Source: JBGTLU01 sp041743935
GTDB lineage: Bacteria; Bacteroidota; Bacteroidia; Sphingobacteriales; Sphingobacteriaceae
Direction: 5' to 3'
Length of the DNA stretch: 58,508 nucleotides
Assembly (NCBI GenBank): GCA_041743935.1
Contig: JBGTLU010000011.1
Span: forward strand, 1 to 58,508
The notes under the pieces were generated by a model. It saw only the letters and a list, made by a program, of their open reading frames with translations, ran no database searches and had not been told where the DNA came from. Below are positions 43,744-51,961 of this stretch, in pieces. Every line of letters starts with the position of its first letter. Positions within the stretch are counted from its first letter, which is position 1. A program made the position numbers and the translations under genes.

Positions 43744-45051
43744 ATGATTAGAAAAACCATATTTACCTTTCTTCTTTCGGTAGCGGTTTTGTTTTGTTCG
43801 GCACAAAACCAAGCCCCATTTTTAACTTTAGACGAAGCTATAACTATTGGATTAGAGAATAATTACGCTATTCGCATTTCATCAAACGAAAAAAATATCC
43901 TCACTAATAATGCTAGTATTGGTAATGCAGGTTTATTACCTAGTATAAATGCAACAGGTAATGCCACAAACAATACAGTAAATAGTAAGCAACAATTCTT
44001 TAACGGAAATGAGCAAGAAGTTAATGGTGGCAAATCAACTAATTACAATGCAAACATTTCTTTAGGATGGACCATTTTTGATGGCTTGAGCATGTTTGCA
44101 ACCTATGACAGACTCAAGGAGCTAGAGGCGCTTGGCGAAGTAAACGCAAGGCTTACTATCCAAAATACTGTTTTCGAAATTATAGCTACTTATTATGATA
44201 TTGCTCGCCGCCAAAGAGAACTTAAATCTTTATCCGAGGCATTGGATATTTCTAGATTACGAGTTAAAAATGCTAACAACAGATATTTGGTAGGCACCGG
44301 TTCTAAGTTAGATTTATTAGCTTCTAAAGTAGATTTTAATGAAGATACTACTTCATACATCCGTCAGGTGGAGTTAGTAGCATCTACAAAAATTAGATTA
44401 AATGAATTATTAGCCCGAGATTTAAATATCATTTTTTCAGTTTCGGAAGAGATTCCCTTGGCAGAGCAATTACTGTTTGAAGACATAAGAGCAAAAACGT
44501 TGGAATTAAATCCATTTTTAGTAACTGCAGTAATTAATAAAAACATCGCCCGATTAACCAAAAAAGAAATTGCAGGCAATCGTTTCCCGGAACTTAGGCT
44601 AAATAGCGCTTATAATCTTACACGGTTTGAATCGGAGTTTGGGCAATTGCTCAATAATCGTTCGCAAGGGTTTAATTATGGGCTTTCATTAACTATCCCA
44701 ATATTTAATGGCTTTAACCAAAATAGGTTAGAGAAAAATGCCAACATATCCATAAAAAATGCAGAATTAAACTACGAACAAACGCTAAATAGTATCGAGG
44801 CAAACATCATTACGGTATACAACAATTATGTAAACAGCAAATCTTTAATCATTTTAGAAGAATCTAACTTGGACATTGCTCGCCAAAACTTCGAAATTAC
44901 TTTAGATAAGTTTAATTTGGGCAGCATTACTGCATTAGAATTAAGAGAAGCTCAACGAAATTTTATACTTGCCAATAATCGGTTTTTGCAAGTACAGTTT
45001 CAAGCAAAATTGGCTGAAATTAGTTTAAAGGCATTTTATGGTGGATTATAA
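43744..45051 (+). CDS. TolC-family outer-membrane efflux channel
   Basis: The 435-residue protein has a signal peptide (ending LFCSAQ) and two repeats of the outer-membrane efflux fold with long helices. LTLDEAITIGLENNYAIRIS starts the first, and PFLVTAVINKNIARLTKKEI then NYGLSLTIPIFNGFNQNRLE lie in the second. Near the C-terminus FNLGSITALELREAQRNFI is a standard TolC segment. It is the third gene of the pump operon. Confidence 0.94.
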   Translation: MIRKTIFTFLLSVAVLFCSAQNQAPFLTLDEAITIGLENNYAIRISSNEKNILTNNASIGNAGLLPSINATGNATNNTVNSKQQFFNGNEQEVNGGKSTNYNANISLGWTIFDGLSMFATYDRLKELEALGEVNARLTIQNTVFEIIATYYDIARRQRELKSLSEALDISRLRVKNANNRYLVGTGSKLDLLASKVDFNEDTTSYIRQVELVASTKIRLNELLARDLNIIFSVSEEIPLAEQLLFEDIRAKTLELNPFLVTAVINKNIARLTKKEIAGNRFPELRLNSAYNLTRFESEFGQLLNNRSQGFNYGLSLTIPIFNGFNQNRLEKNANISIKNAELNYEQTLNSIEANIITVYNNYVNSKSLIILEESNLDIARQNFEITLDKFNLGSITALELREAQRNFILANNRFLQVQFQAKLAEISLKAFYGGL

Positions 45052-45101
45052 TTTGTAAATAACCACAACTTTTGGCAGACACATCCGTAAAAAAATCTAT
45101 C

Positions 45102-45503
45102 ATGATTGACTATAGATATAAAACTGCTTTATTAATAGACGATAATCCTATCGATAATCTAATCAACAGACGAATATTAGAGTATTATGGGTATGTAGAA
45201 AATTTTCATATATGTCATTCTGGTGAAGAAGGTTTAAAAATTGTTTACAAATTAATTGAAGAAAGCAAACCAATGCCCGATGTTATTTTTGTGGATTACA
45301 GAATGCCTTTGATGAATGGGTATCAATTTCTGCAAAAACTAGAGGAAATAGAATTCATTCGTAAGAATAAGATAGAGATTTTTATACTTAGCGCCAGTTT
45401 AGACCCTGCCATACAGAGATTCATTAAAAAGCTAAAACACGTAAAAGCATTTATAGCTAAACCGCTTACTATCAATTCTTTTAACTTGCATACAATCAGC
45501 TAA
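45102..45503 (+). CDS. Single-domain response regulator (CheY-like)
   Basis: The 133-residue protein is one receiver domain: acidic pocket in TALLIDDNPIDNLINRRIL, phospho-acceptor Asp65 in IFVDYRMPLMNGYQF, switch Ser in IFILSASLDP, and lysine in KAFIAKPLT. The ATG at 45102 is preferred. A TTG at 45072 would add ten residues. It belongs to the IDDNxIDNxINRRI subgroup of Bacteroidota and lies 50 bases after the channel gene, upstream of the kinase. It probably relays phosphate from that kinase without an output domain. Confidence 0.9.
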   Translation: MIDYRYKTALLIDDNPIDNLINRRILEYYGYVENFHICHSGEEGLKIVYKLIEESKPMPDVIFVDYRMPLMNGYQFLQKLEEIEFIRKNKIEIFILSASLDPAIQRFIKKLKHVKAFIAKPLTINSFNLHTIS

Positions 45504-45558
45504 AATCTTCTTAAGGCATATAAAATCATATTAGAATTTTTAGTTAGTTAATTCTATG

Positions 45559-45566
45559 TAACTTTG
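45559..45566 (+). promoter_or_regulatory. Promoter -7 box for the histidine kinase
   Basis: TAACTTTG matches TAnnTTTG, 51 bases before the kinase ATG. The kinase and second regulator can therefore be expressed apart from the first regulator. Confidence 0.45.
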
Positions 45567-45616
45567 ATATTATCAGCATTATAATTAATCATAAATTTAA
45601 AGCTGATTTATTCAAT

Positions 45617-48160
45617 ATGAAGCTTTCGCTAAATCAAAAAATTTTATTCGGATTTGCTCTAACAGTTGCCATATTCCTGTTTTTTTCAGTAATTATTTTT
45701 GTGAAAATGCGCAGCTCTATCAACGATAGCAGATTGCTCAAAGAATCGGATGCTATACTGGCTCAATTAGAAGAAATAAATAGCCGAATTTTAGAACTAG
45801 AGAATGCTACAAAGGGATTTGTTCTCACTCAAAATCTCGATTTTAAAATCCAATATGATTTGGCATTAAGAGGCTTAGATGTTAATTTAGATGAGTTTAT
45901 AGTTCGCTTACAATCCCAACCATCCAAACGCTCTAAAGCAAAATTACTCCAAGGCCTAATAGGGCATAAAATCAAACTATCTGAGTTAGTAATGGAGCAT
46001 GCCGCCAACAAAAAAATGGCACAAGCACGACTCATCATTAACGCACCAGGAGGTAAGTTAATTCAAAATAAAATAAGACAAACGGTTAAAGAAATACAGG
46101 CAAATGAACGTAGGCTTGTAAACTCTGCAAATAATAGCCTCATAGAGAACGCCAAGTTCACTTTCGATTTTTTTCTGATTCTATCCATTTTAGTGTTTTC
46201 CATTTTAGCCCTTATTTATTATTTCTTGTTTAATGAGTTAGAATACCGAAGAAAAACAGAACTGGAAATAAAAACATTAAACGACGAGCTATTTGGGAAC
46301 GTTTTTTTACTTGAGCAATTAAATAAAAAAAATGAAGAACAGTACCAGATAATAGCCGATAATTCAACCGATATAATCTCCACACATTCTCTTACTGGGG
46401 AGTATAAATATTTATCTCCGGCTTCTTATTTAGTATTGGGGTATAGCTCAGAAGATTTAATAGGTAAAAATCCAATAGATTATATCCACCCGGAAGATAA
46501 AACCTATGCCGAGTTAGAGCTTAAAAAAGTAATCAATTCTACAGAAGTAATTACCACTCAACTGCGATTTAGAAAAAGTGATGGAAATTATGCTTGGTTA
46601 GAGACCCGCAACAAATGTATTTATAATCAGTTGCATCAAGAGCAACAAATTATTGTAAACTGGCGCGAGATAACCCTACAAAGACAATTAGATGAAGAAG
46701 TGAAAAAAAGCAGAGAAGATTATAAGAATCTTTTCGAGTCCATTGCCGTACCCATTTTAATATACGATGAGGTTACTTTTCAAATTTTAGATGTTAATAA
46801 CCAAGCCATCCGGAATTATGGTTACAGCAGAGAAGAGTTTTTGCAACTTTCATTAAAGGATATCCGAATAGGGAATCATGTAAAAAACACGTTGAAAGAG
46901 CTTACCAATGTAAATGGTAGTACAGCACCAATGGTATGGCAGCATATACGTAAAGACCAAAACATTCTTCAGGTAGAAGCACAAACCCAAGAGATAATTT
47001 ACAATAATCGTCCGGCTAGGTTGATGATTGCTAATGATATAACCGAACGTATAAAAGCAAAAGAATTTGCACAAACACAATTAGAGTATTTGCAACAATT
47101 GTTTGATGCTTCGCCAATGGGTATAGTTATGTTAAACCCTAAAAATGCAGTAGTAAGCTATAATAAGGCATTTGAGCAAATATTTGAATTAGATAATTTG
47201 AAAATTGAAGGCTTACATCTAGCCAACATAATTGTTCCACCATACTTAAAAAATGAAGCAAAAGATATTTCTGAAGCTTGTAGAAAAGGGAAATTAAGAC
47301 AAATAATTACCAAACGAAATACAGTTTCAGGTAAATTAGTAGATGTATTATATTTTGAGTATCCTATTTTTATCAAAGATAAATTCATGGGGGCCTATGG
47401 CATTTATACCGATGTTTCGGAAAAATTGGTAATCGAAGAACAAATACGTAAACAAAACGAGGCTCTTTTAAAAACCAATGCCGAATTAGATCAGTTTGTA
47501 TATAGCACTTCGCATGATTTACGTGCACCTTTAACTTCTATCCAAGGTTTAATTAATCTTTTAGTAATAGAGAACAACCCTAAAAACTTTATAGATTACC
47601 TGAAATTAATGGAGCAAAGTGTCATAAAATTAGATGGTTTTATTAGAGATATTATTGATTATTCCCGGAATTCTCGTATCAATTTAACCATTAATAAAGT
47701 AGAGTTAAGCGGTTTAATAAAAGACATCATTGCAGATTTTTCTTATATAGATGAGGTAAAAAAAATAAACATAGAAATATCCATATCTGAGGATATTGAT
47801 TTACACTCGGACTCGGATAGGCTACGAATGGCCATACGTAATTTGGTTGCCAATGCTATACATTATCATCGTATCCATCAAAAAAACCCGTATGTGCGCA
47901 TTAAGGCATATACAGAAAATAATAGCACCATTATAACTGTAGAAGATAATGGGCAAGGAATAAAACAAGAGTTTCAAGAGAAAATATTTGAAATGTTTTA
48001 TCGAGCTTCGCAAGATTCTGTTGGCTCTGGTTTAGGTTTATATATAGTAAAAGAATCCATTGATAAATTAAATGGTAAAATTGAAGTAACATCTAAACTA
48101 AATGAAGGCAGTATATTTAAAATTAGTATACCCAATAAATTAATGTATGAAAAAGTATAG
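45617..48160 (+). CDS. PAS-domain sensor histidine kinase with CHASE3-like sensor region
   Basis: The 847-residue membrane kinase begins with a helix (ILFGFALTVAIFLFFSVIIF). A helical extracytoplasmic region follows (about 35-180), with ILELENATKGFVLTQN as in CHASE3, then a second helix (FFLILSILVFSILALIYYFL). Three PAS domains follow (about 245-360, 365-485 and 490-605). The HisKA phospho-acceptor His633 is in YSTSHDLRAPLTSIQGL, and the ATPase has NLVANAIHYH, VEDNGQGIK and GSGLGLYIVKESIDKLNG. Its end overlaps the second response regulator by 14 bases, so the two are cotranslated. The signal is unknown. Confidence 0.93.
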   Translation: MKLSLNQKILFGFALTVAIFLFFSVIIFVKMRSSINDSRLLKESDAILAQLEEINSRILELENATKGFVLTQNLDFKIQYDLALRGLDVNLDEFIVRLQSQPSKRSKAKLLQGLIGHKIKLSELVMEHAANKKMAQARLIINAPGGKLIQNKIRQTVKEIQANERRLVNSANNSLIENAKFTFDFFLILSILVFSILALIYYFLFNELEYRRKTELEIKTLNDELFGNVFLLEQLNKKNEEQYQIIADNSTDIISTHSLTGEYKYLSPASYLVLGYSSEDLIGKNPIDYIHPEDKTYAELELKKVINSTEVITTQLRFRKSDGNYAWLETRNKCIYNQLHQEQQIIVNWREITLQRQLDEEVKKSREDYKNLFESIAVPILIYDEVTFQILDVNNQAIRNYGYSREEFLQLSLKDIRIGNHVKNTLKELTNVNGSTAPMVWQHIRKDQNILQVEAQTQEIIYNNRPARLMIANDITERIKAKEFAQTQLEYLQQLFDASPMGIVMLNPKNAVVSYNKAFEQIFELDNLKIEGLHLANIIVPPYLKNEAKDISEACRKGKLRQIITKRNTVSGKLVDVLYFEYPIFIKDKFMGAYGIYTDVSEKLVIEEQIRKQNEALLKTNAELDQFVYSTSHDLRAPLTSIQGLINLLVIENNPKNFIDYLKLMEQSVIKLDGFIRDIIDYSRNSRINLTINKVELSGLIKDIIADFSYIDEVKKINIEISISEDIDLHSDSDRLRMAIRNLVANAIHYHRIHQKNPYVRIKAYTENNSTIITVEDNGQGIKQEFQEKIFEMFYRASQDSVGSGLGLYIVKESIDKLNGKIEVTSKLNEGSIFKISIPNKLMYEKV

Positions 48161-48533
48161 CCATGTGTTGCTGATTGACGATAATCAGATAGATAATCTG
48201 ATAAACAGAAAAATAATGGAAGTAAGTGGTTTTGCTCAAAAAATTACCACCCTAGCTTCGGTTAATTTAGCTTTAGAGTGGCTTCAAAGTATTAAAGACG
48301 TACAAGAAGAAGTTCCGGAATTAATTTTCTTGGACATAAGAATGCCCGAACTAAATGGGTTCGATTTTTTGGAAGAGTTTGAAAAACTACCGAATGAAGT
48401 AAAAGAAAAATCCAAAATTTATATGCTTTCTTCTTCTCTAAACCCTAGCGATTTAAATAAAATTAGCATTAACCAACACGTGGCCAAATTTTTAAGTAAA
48501 CCATTAACGCAAGAACAATTGGCAACTATTTAA
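48147..48533 (+). CDS. Single-domain response regulator (CheY-like), overlapping the kinase
   Basis: The 128-residue receiver domain has the acidic pair in HVLLIDDNQIDNLINRKIM, phospho-acceptor Asp63 in IFLDIRMPELNGFDF, the switch residues in IYMLSSSLNPSD, and lysine in AKFLSKPLTQEQL. It resembles the regulator at 45102 and probably arose by duplication. It starts inside the last codons of the kinase and ends with a 4-base overlap with a gene on the other strand. There is no output domain, so the target must be another protein. Confidence 0.92.
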   Translation: MKKYSHVLLIDDNQIDNLINRKIMEVSGFAQKITTLASVNLALEWLQSIKDVQEEVPELIFLDIRMPELNGFDFLEEFEKLPNEVKEKSKIYMLSSSLNPSDLNKISINQHVAKFLSKPLTQEQLATI

Positions 48534-49258
48534 TAATTGGGATAAAAGCCCGCTTTTTTACCCACATTAAAACGCATACCCACAGAAAACAAGCCGAAGG
48601 TATCTTCCTTTCTGTCACCTTCATCAAAGCCGTCCAATAAATCGGTTGCTGTAAATAAATATTGATAACTGAAAAAGAAATTCATTGGGTTGCGCCATCT
48701 ATCGCCTTGTTTTAATTCATAGCTAATACGAACCGGTAAAAAAGCTTCTATCTCATCGCTAGTGGTAATATTGGTTACAATTTGCGCATTTATTCGTTCG
48801 CCTTTTACTGCCGCAACATCATTAAACAACACCCCCAAGCCAGAGCTTACCGATATTCTGGAAGCAATTCTTGCCAAGGGAGTAAAATCATTTTTGATGA
48901 TTCTGCCCAAACTAAAACGATAATTTACACTCAATAACTGATAAGCATTTGCAAAACTACGGATGGTATCTTCCCGGTAATTATTGGTAGATACGTTTCC
49001 AAAACGCTCTATCAAATTACCCGATAAATTACCCGATTGATAATGTAAATCAATGCTCTCAAAGGGGTTGATGTTGTACCCCAAGAAATACGAGCCTAAT
49101 AATCTGGTTTTTACTAAATCGCTTTGGTAATCTACCACGGCATGGTTTACATTTAATACCCCAAGCCCTATACTTAATTTGTTGTAGTTAAATTGAGCTT
49201 TAACCAACGTGATACATAAACAAAAAAACAATAACAAGAAACAGATTTTCTTCTGCAT
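48530..49258 (-). CDS. Outer-membrane beta-barrel protein, unknown function
   Basis: The 242-residue protein has a signal peptide (1-21, ending LVKAQ). The mature part is strand-rich (YNKLSIGLGVLNVNHAVV, LLGSYFLGYNINPFESIDLH, LFSVGMRFNVGKKAGFYP). It ends with an aromatic-rich strand, as expected for a barrel. I do not recognise a named family. It converges on the second response regulator. Its own upstream region is the AT-rich 49259-49478 interval. Confidence 0.75.
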   Translation of the reverse strand: MQKKICFLLLFFCLCITLVKAQFNYNKLSIGLGVLNVNHAVVDYQSDLVKTRLLGSYFLGYNINPFESIDLHYQSGNLSGNLIERFGNVSTNNYREDTIRSFANAYQLLSVNYRFSLGRIIKNDFTPLARIASRISVSSGLGVLFNDVAAVKGERINAQIVTNITTSDEIEAFLPVRISYELKQGDRWRNPMNFFFSYQYLFTATDLLDGFDEGDRKEDTFGLFSVGMRFNVGKKAGFYPNY

Positions 49259-49478
49259 GGATTTAATTTACGACAATATTAACGATAAAGCTTTTGTTTT
49301 ATGCTAGGAAATTAGATTTTGATAACAATTTTTAAAAAACGGTATTAGAAGAAGGATGTATGATTTGAATTTATTTTGATGGTCAAATACTTTGCACTTT
49401 TTTTTGTTTTATCAACTTTTTGCCCAGTTAAAAACAAAAAAGTACAAGTATTAGTCGGGAATTTTCAAATACATAAAG
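49259..49478. other. AT-rich intergenic region, no gene seen
   Basis: This divergent region separates the barrel gene from the lipoprotein locus. It holds T and A runs and TACTTTG at 49387-49393, a weak -7-like box. I see no RNA gene or repeat. Together with the following leader it makes an unusually long upstream stretch for this window. Confidence 0.5.
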
Positions 49479-49556
49479 ATGAAAAATTTAAAATTATTTG
49501 AAATTTTAATAAATAAGTTTTATTTTCATAATTCAAATAATCTTAAAAACGCATGA
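49479..49556 (+). CDS. Possible 25-residue leader peptide before the lipoprotein locus
   Basis: An ATG frame encodes MKNLKLFEILINKF and 11 further residues rich in Asn, ending in TGA, which overlaps the ATG at 49553 (ATGA). This would couple its translation to the next frame. It has no recognised family. It could be a regulatory leader or a chance frame in AT-rich DNA. Confidence 0.35.
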   Translation: MKNLKLFEILINKFYFHNSNNLKNA

Positions 49557-49566
49557 AAACACAAAT

Positions 49567-49576
49567 CCCCCCCCCC
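49567..49576 (+). repeat. Ten-C homopolymer tract at the lipoprotein 5' end
   Basis: Ten consecutive C lie in otherwise AT-rich DNA, five codons into a frame starting at ATG 49553. With ten C that frame stops at 49592-49594. With eleven (or eight) C it would join the lipoprotein frame and add a basic n-region in front of the signal helix. The tract is thus a candidate phase-variation switch, or a sequencing error point. Confidence 0.75.
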
Positions 49577-49656
49577 TCCGCAAATGCACGATAAACTACA
49601 CGTGCCTTAAAGATTTAAATAAAAACAAATGGCATAAGCTATTTAGTATTTTTATC

Positions 49657-50196
49657 ATGGCAGTTACATTTGTAATTATCTCCTCTTGTCGGAAGTCAAT
49701 TACGGAAGACTTAAATGTCGTCAATAATGAAATGGCGGTATCTGAAATGAGTTCGGCTAAAAATATTGGCGTTTTATCCACCAATGCTTATATCGAATCA
49801 CTATTTTATGATGCAACACTGGCATCTAATGATTTATTTACAGCCGTTAAATTCTCTGGTTTATCCGATTCTCAAAAGCAGCAGATGTTACAAGAACTCA
49901 GTTTTGCAAATACAAAACAAGAAGCAATTAATGTTTTGTCGAATTACAATTTTAATCAATTAGACAATTTCATAAATATTTATGAATTATACTCTAGCAA
50001 AGTTGAAGAAATTGTTAGTGCTTATAATAGTAATAACTCATTTGCAAATGATAACTTAAATGAAATAATTTCTAATGATTATGAAATTTACATGACTCAA
50101 TATGTGAATTCAAATCCGCAAGCTATTGAGTATGAATTACAGTCTGCAGATGGAACAAGTAGTGGTAATGGGTCAAATAATGATATTAGAGCTTAA
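49657..50196 (+). CDS. Putative lipoprotein, possibly phase-variable or decaying
   Basis: The 179-residue frame starts MAVTFVIISSCRKSITEDLN, with a lipobox-like ISSC at residue 11. The signal lacks a basic n-region from this ATG. The codons just upstream are in frame and give KNKWHKLFSIFI, exactly the missing basic and hydrophobic part, but no start codon lies there except by passing the C tract from ATG 49553. The mature part is acidic, helical and Asn-rich (ELSFANTKQEAINVLSNYNF). The TAA at 50194 is followed by 52 more open codons in the same frame. I do not recognise the family. Confidence 0.6.
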   Translation: MAVTFVIISSCRKSITEDLNVVNNEMAVSEMSSAKNIGVLSTNAYIESLFYDATLASNDLFTAVKFSGLSDSQKQQMLQELSFANTKQEAINVLSNYNFNQLDNFINIYELYSSKVEEIVSAYNSNNSFANDNLNEIISNDYEIYMTQYVNSNPQAIEYELQSADGTSSGNGSNNDIRA

Positions 50197-50355
50197 GAAT
50201 TAAGAAAATGTCATATCCAAGCTAGAAGGGATGCTGCAAAATGTTTATTAGGTGTATATCCTTTTCCATGGATTGCAGTAGCCTGTATGATATTAGTAAT
50301 TGAAGAGCAAGAATCTTGTTTTAATGATGTAAGAAATAAATATCCTAACAATTAA
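50197..50355 (+). pseudogene. In-frame continuation of the lipoprotein after its stop
   Basis: Immediately after the TAA the same frame stays open for 52 codons to a TAA at 50353. It begins ELRKCHIQARRDAAKCLLGV, and the rest includes PFPWIAVACMILV and ends VRNKYPNN. There are four spaced cysteines, and the look is of a real small domain. No start codon lies before most of it. It fits a nonsense mutation that cut off the C-terminal domain of the lipoprotein, or stop readthrough. Confidence 0.5.
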
Positions 50356-50368
50356 AATTATAGAAATA

Positions 50369-50665
50369 ATGGAAAATCAAGAAACAAAACTTAGTAGATT
50401 TCATGCTATTGAAAAAACTATTATGGGGTTATATTTTATTGCTTTCGTTTTAGTTTTTATTGTTTGGCGTAATGCAATTAATGAAAGCATATATTTGCAA
50501 TATGCGGTATTTATCCCGTTTGCTTTAGCCAATATTGGTTATGCATATTGGAAGTACAAGCAAACAAAAATGCTCGGGTTGCCATTCTTTGATATCGGAG
50601 AGAAAATTGCAATAGTTACTTTTTTAATATTATTTGCTTTTATTTTTTTATATAAACCTTACTAG
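50369..50665 (+). CDS. Small three-helix membrane protein, unknown
   Basis: The 98-residue protein begins MENQETKLSRFHAIEKTIMG and has three hydrophobic helices (GLYFIAFVLVFIVW, YAVFIPFALANIGYAYW, IAIVTFLILFAFIFLY). It lies 13 bases after the end of the interrupted lipoprotein frame, probably on the same transcript, and is followed by a terminator. An immunity or accessory role for the neighbour is conceivable, but nothing in the sequence shows it. Confidence 0.65.
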   Translation: MENQETKLSRFHAIEKTIMGLYFIAFVLVFIVWRNAINESIYLQYAVFIPFALANIGYAYWKYKQTKMLGLPFFDIGEKIAIVTFLILFAFIFLYKPY

Positions 50666-50720
50666 GAGTTAAGATAAAATTAATCTCTTATTGATTTTAT
50701 TTACAACATTCATCAAAAAC

Positions 50721-50753
50721 AAAAAAGTCCTGACATTTACGTCAGGACTTTTT
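50721..50753. terminator. Bidirectional terminator hairpin after the small membrane protein
   Basis: AAAAAGTCCTGAC and GTCAGGACTTTTT form a perfect stem around ATTTAC, with A and T runs on the two sides. It is very similar to the tRNA terminator at 50865-50896, and both are followed by the same tRNA-derived sequence. Confidence 0.85.
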
Positions 50754-50754
50754 C

Positions 50755-50772
50755 GGTAGCGGGGGCCAGACT
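50755..50772 (-). repeat. Partial copy of the 3' end of initiator tRNA
   Basis: The 18 bases GGTAGCGGGGGCCAGACT are identical to 50898-50915, the 3' end and flank of the initiator tRNA gene. The preceding terminator hairpin is also duplicated. After the repeat a palindrome follows (TCCCGAC at 50773 pairing with GTCGGGA at 50793), not tRNA sequence. Confidence 0.8.
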
Positions 50773-50864
50773 TCCCGACGAATCTTCGATTGTCGGGATA
50801 AACTTCTCGTCTGATTGTTATTTACTAAAACAAACGCTAATTAATAATTATTGATTATAAACTT

Positions 50865-50896
50865 AAAAATCCCGACGTTTCCGTCAGGACTTTTTT
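50865..50896 (-). terminator. Terminator of the initiator tRNA gene
   Basis: On the minus strand GTCCTGACG, a GAAA loop and CGTCGGGAT form a hairpin (one G-T pair) followed by TTTTT, directly after the tRNA 3' end. Confidence 0.8.
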
Positions 50897-50899
50897 AGG

Positions 50900-50972
<73 letters not shown>

Positions 50973-50990
50973 CTGTTTTAAATTGGACTG

Positions 50991-50998
50991 CAAAGATA
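50991..50998 (-). promoter_or_regulatory. Promoter -7 box for initiator tRNA
   Basis: The minus strand reads TATCTTTG, an exact TAnnTTTG match, with TTGG 18 bases upstream as the -33 element. It lies in the 64-base gap shared with divergent era. Confidence 0.65.
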
Positions 50999-51036
50999 TA
51001 TTTTGTTTCTTTGTATCCAATAAAAAAATTAAATAA

Positions 51037-51918
51037 ATGAATCATAAGGCCGGATTTGTAAGTATTGTCGGGAAGCCTAATGCCGGAAAATCTACCTTAC
51101 TAAACACCATCATGGGGGAGCGAGTTAGTATCATTACTCCCAAAGCACAAACCACTCGTCATCGCATAAAAGCAATAGCTAATGGTACTGATTATCAAGT
51201 GATATTTTCGGATACTCCAGGGATAATAAAGGCTAAATATGGTCTACAAAAATCCATGATGAGTGCCGTAAACGAGTCGTTTGAAGATGCAGATATTTTA
51301 CTCTTGGTGATAGACATTACCGAGCCATTTGATGACGAAGAAACCATCGAAAGAATAAAAAACTCAGGTATTCCACTTGCCGTTTTGCTTAATAAAGTAG
51401 ATTTATCTACCCCTGAAATAGTACAAGAAAACATAGATTTGTGGAATAAAACCTTAAATCCTCTTGCTGTTTTTGCTGTTTCGGCATTAAAAGATTTTAA
51501 TATTGGCGGAATTAGTCGTTTCATTTTAGATAATCTGCCCGAACACCCTGCATATTTCGAAAAAAACGATGATTTAAGTGATAGAAATGAACGTTTCTTT
51601 ATTTCAGAAATGATTCGCGAAAAAATATTCTTTCAATACTCACAAGAAATCCCGTATAGTACAGAAGTTATTATCCGGACCTTTAAAGACGAAGAAAAAA
51701 TTATTAAAATACTAGCCGAAATCATCGTAGAGCGCGAAAGCCAAAAAATTATTTTAATTGGCAAAGGCGGCGACAAATTAAAACGTGTAGGCACAGATGC
51801 CCGAAAGGATATTGAGGCATTTTTAGGGAAACAAGTTTACCTAGAGCTTTTTGTAAAAGTTATTGCTGATTGGCGCAATAAAGACAATTATTTAAAACAA
51901 TTCGGTTACAGCCAATAA
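51037..51918 (+). CDS. era: GTPase Era
   Basis: The 293-residue GTPase binds 16S rRNA and helps mature the 30S ribosomal subunit. G1 is VGKPNAGKST, G2 lies in TTRHRIK, G3 is SDTPGI, G4 is LNKVD and G5 is VSALK. The C-terminal KH domain contains ERESQKIILIGKGGDKLKRV. Spacing and length match Era. It is divergent from initiator tRNA and 43 bases upstream of der, a pairing seen in many Bacteroidota. Confidence 0.97.
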   Translation: MNHKAGFVSIVGKPNAGKSTLLNTIMGERVSIITPKAQTTRHRIKAIANGTDYQVIFSDTPGIIKAKYGLQKSMMSAVNESFEDADILLLVIDITEPFDDEETIERIKNSGIPLAVLLNKVDLSTPEIVQENIDLWNKTLNPLAVFAVSALKDFNIGGISRFILDNLPEHPAYFEKNDDLSDRNERFFISEMIREKIFFQYSQEIPYSTEVIIRTFKDEEKIIKILAEIIVERESQKIILIGKGGDKLKRVGTDARKDIEAFLGKQVYLELFVKVIADWRNKDNYLKQFGYSQ

Positions 51919-51961
51919 TCTCCAAAGGATATATATTCAAATCAAATCAAAACAATAATTA

